Assembly: GCA_013362835.1 (NCBI GenBank)
Contig: JABFVJ010000101.1
Location: 1-15,054, forward strand
Direction of reading: 5' to 3'
Length of the DNA: 15,054 nt
Source of the DNA: Nonomuraea sp.
GTDB taxonomy: Bacteria > Actinomycetota > Actinomycetes > Streptosporangiales > Streptosporangiaceae
Shown here: piece by piece, positions 1 through 5,969 of the stretch
How the letters are laid out: each line of letters starts with the position of its first letter
How positions within the stretch are numbered: the stretch's first letter is position 1
The notes under the pieces: model-generated
Seen by the model: the letters and a program-made list of their open reading frames with translations, nothing else
What the model was told of the DNA's origin: nothing
Database searches by the model: none
Program-made: the position numbers and the translations under genes

Positions 1-633
1 GCCGCGGGGCGGGCCGCGATGGGCGAGCTCACCCGGTTCCTCGACGGGCGCGCCGCGGCGGCGGAGGGCTCGCCGTTCGGCAGGCTGGCCGCCGACGACC
101 GGCTGACCAGGGCCGAGATGCTCGGCATCGCCACGCTCACGGTCGTCGGCGGGTGGAAGCCGCTCGCGGAGATGGTCGGCAACGCGCTGCACTGGCTGCT
201 GCCCCGCGAGGAGGCCGCCGGCCTCGTACGCGAGGGCGGCCACGAGACGGCGGTGTCGGCCGTCGACGAGCTGCTGCGCCTGGAGTCGCCGATCCCGTTC
301 ACCGCCAGGGTGACCACCGAGGCGGTCCCGCTCGACGGCGGGACGATCCCGGCCGGGGCCAGGGTGCTGGCCCTGGTCGGAGCCGCCAACCGCGACCCGG
401 CGGTGTTCGACGGGCCCGACGAGCTGCTGGTCACCCGCTCGCCCAACCCCCACCTCGCCTTCGGCGCGGGAACCCACCTCTGCCTGGGCGCGCCGCTGGT
501 CAGACAGGCCGGGGCGCTGCTGCTGAACGGGCTGCTGACCCGATACCCCGGGCTGCGCCAGGCGGGGGAGCCACCCGTGTGGGCCCCCGGCCTGGTGCCG
601 AGGAGGCTGACCGGCTTCACCCTCGCCATCTGA
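1..633 (+). CDS. Cytochrome P450, C-terminal part (5' end outside window), atypical I-helix
   Basis: The reading frame is open from base 1, so the visible 210 residues are the C-terminal half of a bacterial P450 of about 400 residues. The ATG at 19 is internal. The heme-ligand loop FGAGTHLCLG is intact, with the Cys codon at 481-483, and the K-helix ExxR is ELLR (268-279). The I-helix is odd. Where most P450s have AGxET(T), this one reads GGWKPL (148-165), so the acid is Lys (157-159) and the Thr is Pro (160-162). That acid/alcohol pair normally delivers protons for O2 activation. Known P450s lacking it often do unusual chemistry such as phenol coupling or peroxide use, so hydroxylation should not be assumed here. 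It converges on the ABC permease with a 6-bp gap. A tailoring role in the peptide pathway is inference from position; it could equally belong to a neighbouring pathway. Confidence 0.9.
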   Translation, partial: AAGRAAMGELTRFLDGRAAAAEGSPFGRLAADDRLTRAEMLGIATLTVVGGWKPLAEMVGNALHWLLPREEAAGLVREGGHETAVSAVDELLRLESPIPFTARVTTEAVPLDGGTIPAGARVLALVGAANRDPAVFDGPDELLVTRSPNPHLAFGAGTHLCLGAPLVRQAGALLLNGLLTRYPGLRQAGEPPVWAPGLVPRRLTGFTLAI

Positions 634-639
634 GGCCCG

Positions 640-1493
640 CTACCGGACGTTGGCGCCGCGCCAGCGGAAGGTCAGCAGGCTCAGCAGCAGCGCCGCGACG
701 CACCAGGCGCCCAGCACCGCCGCGGTCCTGCCCAGCTCCCAGGTGCCCGCGGGCTCCACCACCGCGAAGTCGGCCGGCAGGAACACCGAGCGCAGCCCCT
801 GCGTCATCCACTTCAGCGGGAAGAACGCCGCCACGGTCTGCATCCAGGCGGGAAGCTGGCTGTAGGGGAAGAACACCCCGGAGATGAACTGCAGCACCAG
901 GAACGGCAGCGTCACGATCGCCGCGGCCGAGCGCGAGTTCGGGATCGCCGTGCTGAACGCCACCGCCAGCAGCGAGCACGACGTCGCCCCGAGCAGCAGC
1001 ACCCACCCGAACGTGAGCCAGCGGGCCGCGTCCGGCGGCATCGGCAGGCGGAACAGCGCCACGCCCACGGCCAGCAGGATCGCCGCCTCCAGGACCCCGG
1101 TCACCACGACCCGGACGATCTTCCCGACGAAGTAGGCGGACTTCGGCATCGGCGAGGAGGCCAGGCGGCGGATCATGCCGTTGTCCCGCTCGATCGCGAT
1201 GTTGATCGCCAGGCCGTTGAAGCTGACGCTCATGATGCCGCAGGCGATGATCCCGGCCACGAACATCTGCTTGAAGTCGGTGTGCGTGCCGGGGACCGTG
1301 CCGGAGAAGATCGAGCCGAGCACCAGCAGCAGCACGATCGGCAGCAGCAGCGTGAAGAACAGCGACTGCCGGTTGCGGAAGAACGACTTCAGCTCCACCG
1401 ACGAGCGGGCCGCCGAGGCCCGCCACAGCCCGGAGCCGCCGCCGGCGGCGCGTACGGGGTGGCCCTGCTCGGCCACGATCGCGTTCGAGCTGG

Positions 1494-1497
<4 letters not shown>
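640..1497 (-). CDS. ABC-2 type transporter permease
   Basis: This 285-residue protein has the ABC-2 permease pattern. A short cytoplasmic N-terminus (about 35 residues, ending FFRNRQ) is followed by about six hydrophobic segments near residues 40-60, 77-97, 120-145, 155-177, 190-212 and 250-272. The segment with PLKWMTQGLR near residue 220 is typical of the family. I chose the ATG at 1497 because it overlaps the TGA of the upstream ATPase gene in an ATGA junction (1494-1497), which implies translational coupling. A longer frame to 1605 has non-protein-like composition. With the ATPase it should form a DrrAB-like exporter in the cell membrane. Sitting in the precursor operon, it most likely exports the mature peptide or confers self-resistance (inference). 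Confidence 0.9.
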
Positions 1498-2447
<950 letters not shown>

Positions 2448-2488
2448 GATCTCCTCTTCCTCCTCTTGGGCGTGCGTGGCTCCCGGCG

Positions 2489-2860
2489 TCAGGTGCAGCA
2501 GCAGCAGGGGCAGCAGCAGCAGTTGACGTCGCCGGCCGCGATCGAGTCGAGGTCGCCCTCGCTCAGCTCGGCCATGTCGATCTGCGGCGTCTCGGGGATG
2601 TGGAACTCGTACGTGCCGGTCTCCAGGCCGCGTTCCCACAGCGAGACCTGTACGTCGAGGTTGGTGTCGTGGTGACCCTCGGGGACGTTGCGCACGAGGG
2701 TGATCTGGGCGCCCGCGGGGACTTCCAGGCCGGCCTCGGCCAGCGCCTCGCGCGGGTTGCTGTCGAGCTTCGCCGAGAATTCCTCGCTCGACCACGCGGT
2801 GATCAGGACACGGGTGTAGGCGTTGACGAATTCGGTCCGCTCTCTGGGATTCAGGGCCAT
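2489..2860 (-). CDS. NHLP-leader RiPP precursor peptide with CCCC-P-CCCC-T core
   Basis: This 123-residue protein begins with a nitrile-hydratase-alpha-like leader: ITAWSSEEF (residues 20-28), then NPREALAEAGLEVPAG (35-50), then a charged stretch. It ends in a leader-exit motif LSEGDLDSIAAG (99-110), matching the L-x(n)-LD-x-V/I-A-x-G pattern of NHLP precursors. The predicted core is residues 111-123: Asp-Val-Asn, four Cys, Pro, four Cys, Thr. All eight cysteines of the protein are in the core, and the nitrile hydratase metal motif is absent, so this is a precursor and not an enzyme. The ATG at 2860 is fixed by AGGAGG (2866-2871) with 5-base spacing. The cyclodehydratase, SagB dehydrogenase and C39/NHLM transporters in the window are the expected partners of this leader class. 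Cleavage after Ala109-Gly110 is inferred. The exact azole pattern is unknown. Confidence 0.95.
   Translation of the reverse strand: MALNPRERTEFVNAYTRVLITAWSSEEFSAKLDSNPREALAEAGLEVPAGAQITLVRNVPEGHHDTNLDVQVSLWERGLETGTYEFHIPETPQIDMAELSEGDLDSIAAGDVNCCCCPCCCCT
2495..2521 (-). repeat. (TGC)4-CCC-(TGC)4 tract encoding the core
   Basis: On the coding strand all eight cysteines use TGC, giving two runs of four identical codons flanking one CCC codon. Cysteine has only TGC and TGT, and TGT is disfavoured at this GC content, so codon uniformity itself is expected. The triplet-repeat structure could allow in-frame gain or loss of cysteines by replication slippage. Confidence 0.9.
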
Positions 2861-2865
2861 TGCGT

Positions 2866-2871
2866 CCTCCT
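2866..2871 (-). promoter_or_regulatory. Ribosome binding site of precursor gene
   Basis: AGGAGG on the minus strand lies 5 bases before the ATG at 2860. It is the strongest Shine-Dalgarno match I saw in the window. It decides the precursor start against the upstream in-frame ATG at 2911 and suits a highly translated precursor. Confidence 0.8.
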
Positions 2872-2945
2872 GGAGCTTTTTCCCCTTCGGCGCGGGTGCG
2901 CCGTCTCGCAACGGAGTCTTACACGGCTGAATTCGGAGTGCCTAG

Positions 2946-2973
2946 ACTTAATTTCCGCGGGCCCGGATTAAGT
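2946..2973. promoter_or_regulatory. Spaced inverted repeat, candidate operator between divergent genes
   Basis: ACTTAAT (2946-2952) and ATTAAGT (2967-2973) are a perfect 7-bp inverted repeat with a 14-base GC-rich spacer. The arm centres are 21 bp apart, about two helical turns, as expected for a dimeric regulator binding one face of DNA. It lies in the 241-bp gap between the precursor and the second P450, just upstream of a candidate -35 at 2975. It could also pair as an RNA hairpin, since CCG/CGG inside the spacer extends the stem after a 2-base bulge. No regulator gene is visible in the window. Confidence 0.5.
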
Positions 2974-2974
2974 A

Positions 2975-3003
2975 TTGAGAGCCCTCTGCTGAAAAGGTAC
3001 CCT
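2975..3003 (+). promoter_or_regulatory. Candidate sigma-70-like promoter for the P450-methyltransferase operon
   Basis: TTGAGA (2975-2980) and TACCCT (2998-3003) are separated by exactly 17 bases. They match the actinobacterial vegetative pattern TTGAC-n / TAnnnT at 5 of 6 positions in the -35 and at the key -10 bases. Transcription would start near 3010, leaving a leader of about 90 bases before the ATG at 3102. This is a motif match only. Confidence 0.45.
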
Positions 3004-3036
3004 GCAAATACGCCGACCGGAACAATACGAAGCGAT

Positions 3037-3065
3037 ATACGTATTCGGTGGCCGGGAATGCGTAT
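3037..3065. repeat. Inverted repeat in the P450 5' leader (hairpin or operator)
   Basis: ATACGTATTC (3037-3046) and GAATGCGTAT (3056-3065) pair over 10 bases with one G-T wobble and a 9-base loop. The repeat lies downstream of the candidate promoter and ends 36 bases before the P450 start. The hexamer TACGTA also occurs at 3038, 3079 and 3114. It could be an RNA hairpin or a protein-binding site. Confidence 0.4.
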
Positions 3066-3101
3066 CGGAATATCAATTTACGTAAGCCATCGGGAGAGCC
3101 C

Positions 3102-4424
3102 ATGTCCGGGACGTACGTATCCCCCCGGGTGCCGCCGGGACCGGCCGGGACGCAGAGCCTGAGGGCCATGCGCGACGCTCCGCTGGAGTTCGTCACCGCG
3201 ATGGCGGCCCACGGCGACGTCACCCGCCACGACGCCGACGGCGAGCCGGTCTACATGCTCCACCGCCCCGACCTGGCCAGGCACGTGCTGAAGGAGAACG
3301 GCGCGGCCTACACCAAGGACCGCACCCCCGACGACGACATGCTCCGCCCGCTGCTCGGCAACGGCCTGCTGACCAGCAACGGCGCGGAGTGGGCGGCCCA
3401 GCGGCGGATGTGCGCGCCGGCGTTCAGGCCCGCCGAGGCCGGCCGGTTCGACCAGGTCATGGTGGCGGCGGCCGAGCAGCTCGTACGTCACTGGGGCACG
3501 GGCCGGCCCGTACGCGTCGACCACGACCTGACCTCGCTCACCCTCACCGTGATCGTCAAGGCCATGCTGGGCACCGACATCGGCGCGGCGGGCGAGGGCT
3601 TCGGCCGCGCGGTGGACGCGGTCAACCGCTTCATCGGCCACTACGTACCGAGCGACGACCCCGACCCGGCGGACACCGCCGCGCGCTACGCGGGCTTCCA
3701 CCGCGCGCGGGCCTTCCTCGACCGCGTCACCCGGGTCATCATCGCCGCCCGCAGGGCCGGCGGCGCGGGCCACGACCTGCTCGGCGCGATGCTGGCCGAG
3801 GGGCACACGATGTCCGACGCCGACCTGCGCGACCAGGTGCTGACCATCATCATGGCCGGGCACGAGACCACCGCCAAGTCGCTGACCTGGACGCTCTACC
3901 TGCTCGACCGCCACCCCGAGGCGGCGCGGGCGGTGCACGCCGAGATCGACGAGGTGCTGGACGGCCGGTCGCCGACCGCCGCCGACCTGCCGAGGCTGCG
4001 CAGGTGCCGGCAGGCCGTCCAGGAGGCCATGCGGCTCTACCCGCCGGTCTGGCTCATCTCGCGGCGCGGCACGGCCGACGACGTCCTGGACGGGTACGAC
4101 GTGCCGGCCGGGTCGCTGGTGTGCGTCAGCCCGTGGGTGCTGCACCGCGACCCCCGGTACTGGGACGAGCCGGAGGCGTACCGGCCCGAGAGGTTCGACC
4201 CCGAGCCGGCCGCCCGGCTGCTCAGCCACCAGTACCTGCCCTTCGGCGGCGGGCCGCGCATCTGCGTCGGGCGGCACTTCGCGCTGGTGGAGGCCACGCT
4301 CGTGCTCGCCGTCATCCTGCGCGGGCTGCGCATGGAGCTCGTGGCGGGCTTCCCCGTCGAGCCCGAGGCGCTGGTCACGCTGCGGCCCAGGCACGGCCTG
4401 ATGATGATCCCGAGGCCCCGGTGA
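3102..4424 (+). CDS. Cytochrome P450 (canonical)
   Basis: This is a complete 440-residue soluble P450. The C-helix is W97-x3-R101, the I-helix is AGHETT (252-257) with acid Glu255 and Thr256, the K-helix ExxR is Glu308-Arg311, the PERF region is RPERF (361-365), and the heme loop is PFGGGPRICVG with ligand Cys388. The sequence style (GGGPRICVG, RYPPxW-like LYPPVW) is closer to CYP102/CYP4-related bacterial P450s than to the CYP107-like partial P450 at the left edge. The ATG at 3102 has GGAG at 3093-3096 and 5-base spacing; the frame from 3048 would place promoter-leader DNA in the protein. Its stop overlaps the methyltransferase GTG. It likely oxidises the modified peptide or a side chain such as Val, Asn, Pro or Thr of the core. 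The substrate is not deducible. Confidence 0.95.
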   Translation: MSGTYVSPRVPPGPAGTQSLRAMRDAPLEFVTAMAAHGDVTRHDADGEPVYMLHRPDLARHVLKENGAAYTKDRTPDDDMLRPLLGNGLLTSNGAEWAAQRRMCAPAFRPAEAGRFDQVMVAAAEQLVRHWGTGRPVRVDHDLTSLTLTVIVKAMLGTDIGAAGEGFGRAVDAVNRFIGHYVPSDDPDPADTAARYAGFHRARAFLDRVTRVIIAARRAGGAGHDLLGAMLAEGHTMSDADLRDQVLTIIMAGHETTAKSLTWTLYLLDRHPEAARAVHAEIDEVLDGRSPTAADLPRLRRCRQAVQEAMRLYPPVWLISRRGTADDVLDGYDVPAGSLVCVSPWVLHRDPRYWDEPEAYRPERFDPEPAARLLSHQYLPFGGGPRICVGRHFALVEATLVLAVILRGLRMELVAGFPVEPEALVTLRPRHGLMMIPRPR

Positions 4425-5254
4425 AGGCCGGGTCGTACGACGCCGCGACCACCACGTGGGGCGGCGTGACCGGCGAGCTGGCCAGGCTGGAGGCGCAGGC
4501 GGCGCTCTCGTTCGACGAGGAGCTGCGCATCATGCGCGACCTCGGGCTGACCCACGAGGGCCCGCTGCTGGAGCTCGGCGCCGGATCGGGCGCGGTCACC
4601 CGCAGGCTGCGCGCCGCCGAGCCGGGCATGCCGGTCATCGCCCTCGACGTGGACGCGGGCCTGCTGCGCAACGCGGGCGGCTGCGGCGCCCCGCTCGTCG
4701 CCGCCGACGGCATGAGGCTCCCGCTGCGTACGGGGAGCGTCGGCGGCGTACTGCTGCGATACGTACTGCAGCACGTGGGCGACCCGGCCCCGATGCTGGC
4801 CGAGGCGCTGCGGGTGCTGCGTCCCGGCGGGCGGATCGTGGTCGTCGAGGTCGACAGCATGTTGTGGGGCCTGGCCGACCCGATGTACCCCGAGCTCGCC
4901 TCGGTGCACGCCACCATGGCCCAGGCCCAGCGCGGCGCCGGGGGAGACCGTCAGATCGGCAGGAAGCTCACCAGGCTGCTGCGCGGCGGCGGGTTCGCCG
5001 ACGTGGTGCTGCGGCCGTTCGCCACCACCAACGACACGCATCCCACCTCGGCCTTCGCCCCGCACCTCGGGCCGGAGCGGCTGGCGCCGCTCGTCGCCTC
5101 GGGCGCGCTGCCGATGTCGGGGCTCGCCCTGGCCGCCGACCGCTGGCGGCGCTTCCTCGCCGACCCGGACGCCTGGGTCATGCTGCTCGGCTTCGTCGCC
5201 GCCGGGACCGCACCGTACGGCCCGGCCCGAACCCCCAAGAAGGGAACGTCATGA
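4421..5254 (+). CDS. SAM-dependent class I methyltransferase
   Basis: This 277-residue Rossmann methyltransferase starts at GTG 4421, overlapping the P450 stop as GTGA (4421-4424), with a GAGG five bases upstream. Motif I is LLELGAGSGAVT (49-60), the post-I acidic strand is IALDVD (73-78), and motif III/post-III is LRPGGRIVVVEVD (133-145), as in UbiE/Methyltransf_11 proteins. No radical-SAM CxxxCxxC is present, so methylation at unactivated carbon is unlikely; N- or O-methylation is more plausible. After leader removal the free N-terminal amine, the Thr hydroxyl, the C-terminal carboxylate or a P450-made hydroxyl are candidate acceptors. Position and overlap make it a tailoring partner of the P450. 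The acceptor is unknown. Confidence 0.92.
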   Translation: MKAGSYDAATTTWGGVTGELARLEAQAALSFDEELRIMRDLGLTHEGPLLELGAGSGAVTRRLRAAEPGMPVIALDVDAGLLRNAGGCGAPLVAADGMRLPLRTGSVGGVLLRYVLQHVGDPAPMLAEALRVLRPGGRIVVVEVDSMLWGLADPMYPELASVHATMAQAQRGAGGDRQIGRKLTRLLRGGGFADVVLRPFATTNDTHPTSAFAPHLGPERLAPLVASGALPMSGLALAADRWRRFLADPDAWVMLLGFVAAGTAPYGPARTPKKGTS

Positions 5255-5436
5255 GTCCGTTCTGGAAGATCTTCATCGCGATCTTCGCCTACATCAGCGG
5301 CATCGTCGGCCTCGGACTGGCCGTCGTGAACGCCAGCGAGAAGCCGCCCGCGACCTCGCTGGCCGTCGTGTACGGCGCCGCCGGCCTGCTGTTCCTGGCC
5401 GTCGGCGTCATGCTCAGCCGCAGAACGAGGTACTGA
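5251..5436 (+). CDS. Small two-helix membrane protein, unknown function
   Basis: This 61-residue protein has two hydrophobic segments (about 5-25, IFIAIFAYISGIVGLGLAVV, and 37-54) separated by a short polar loop NASEKPPAT. It ends in a basic tail RRTRY. Its ATG overlaps the methyltransferase TGA as ATGA (5251-5254), with an AAGGGAA ribosome site. The overlap and the membrane-protein composition make it a convincing gene despite its size. I do not recognise a family. It could be an immunity protein, a membrane anchor for the modifying enzymes or an unrelated passenger. It ends 15 bases from the convergent YCII gene. Confidence 0.8.
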   Translation: MSPFWKIFIAIFAYISGIVGLGLAVVNASEKPPATSLAVVYGAAGLLFLAVGVMLSRRTRY

Positions 5437-5451
5437 CCCCCGCGGGCCCGC

Positions 5452-5796
5452 TCACGAGGCGGGATCGCAGGGCCGCACCTCGACGATGTCGCCGGGCGCG
5501 TACGGCATCTTGCGCGCCCACGACTCGGCCTCCTCGAAGGTGTCGACCTCGATGATCCAGATGCCGCCGATCTGCTCGCGCCCCACCGCGTACGGCCCCG
5601 CGACGGCCGGCCCGTCGGGCCTGACCAGCTTGCCCTGCCTGGACCTGGTCAGCCCGGTCCCGTATTTGACCTTGACCCCCGCCGTGGCCATCGCCTGGCC
5701 GAACCGGCGGTGCGCCTCGGCCATGCGCTCGCGCTCGCTCTCGCTGAAGGCGTCCCAGAGCATCTCGTCACCGTGGATCAGCAGCACGAAGTCCAT
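5452..5796 (-). CDS. YCII-related (DGPF-type) domain protein
   Basis: This is a 114-residue protein. It has the YCII/DGPF pattern: an N-terminal strand MDFVLLIHGDE, a helix with SERERMAEAHRRFGQAM (19-35), then RPDGPAVAGPYAVGREQIGGIWIIEVDTFEEAESWA, where DGP, the Q-I-GG-x-x-I-I-E-V-D strand and the following helix are the family's hallmarks. The ATG at 5796 is chosen because it begins the first strand and has GGGAGG nine bases upstream; the ATG at 5835 has no ribosome site. Such proteins usually neighbour ECF sigma factors or have unknown roles, and no sigma factor is near. It may be the last gene of the long operon or have its own promoter. Its role in the cluster is unknown. Confidence 0.85.
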   Translation of the reverse strand: MDFVLLIHGDEMLWDAFSESERERMAEAHRRFGQAMATAGVKVKYGTGLTRSRQGKLVRPDGPAVAGPYAVGREQIGGIWIIEVDTFEEAESWARKMPYAPGDIVEVRPCDPAS

Positions 5797-5817
5797 GAGT
5801 CGTCTACCTCCCTGTGG

Positions 5818-5854
5818 GTTCTGCCCCTGAGGCATGCTGGTGCGCGGGCAGAGC
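5818..5854. repeat. Inverted repeat upstream of YCII gene
   Basis: GTTCTGCCC (5818-5826) and GGGCAGAGC (5846-5854) pair over 9 bases with one G-T wobble; the inner 7 bp are perfect. The 19-base loop contains the palindrome GCATGC. It lies between the possible 29-residue ORF and the YCII start. It could be an operator, or an RNA hairpin separating YCII expression from the long operon. There is no U-tract, so it is not a standard terminator. Confidence 0.35.
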
Positions 5855-5865
5855 CCCGGTCGGCA

Positions 5866-5955
5866 CTATCGTGACATCCTTCCACGGGCGCGGCGGCGTA
5901 ACCCGGGCCGGTCACCCGGTCCGACGGGCGGGTGGATCAGCGACGCGAACTCCAT
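5866..5955 (-). CDS. Possible 29-residue ORF after the second NHLM transporter
   Basis: An ATG at 5955 lies 14 bases after the transporter stop and has AAGGAG five bases upstream, a good ribosome site. The peptide starts MEFASLIHPPVGPGD and becomes Arg-rich (RRRARGR) before TAG. Leu19 is a TTA codon. I recognise no family. The strong ribosome site argues for translation; the short length and low-complexity basic tail argue against a folded protein. It could be a leader peptide, a decayed gene end or a chance ORF. Confidence 0.3.
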   Translation of the reverse strand: MEFASLIHPPVGPGDRPGLRRRARGRMSR

Positions 5956-5969
5956 CAAGGCTCCTTCGC

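Noticed and set aside
2489..2860. Nitrile hydratase alpha subunit
   Set aside because: Only the leader-like region matches. The metal-binding Cys-x-x-Cys-Ser-Cys motif is missing, and the length and poly-Cys tail fit a precursor.
2861..3000. A -10/-35 pair for the precursor operon on the minus strand
   Set aside because: No convincing TAnnnT with a spaced -35 was found; the promoter may use another sigma factor or an activator at the inverted repeat.
5437..5451. GC-rich palindromes CCCGCGGG and GCGGGCCCGC between convergent genes as a bidirectional terminator
   Set aside because: There is no loop of usable size and no T-tract on either side; palindromes of this kind are common in such GC-rich DNA.
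5797..5880. A promoter for the YCII gene around GATAGT (minus strand)
   Set aside because: The hexamer matches -10 consensus at only 4 of 6 positions, and no -35 lies at a proper distance.
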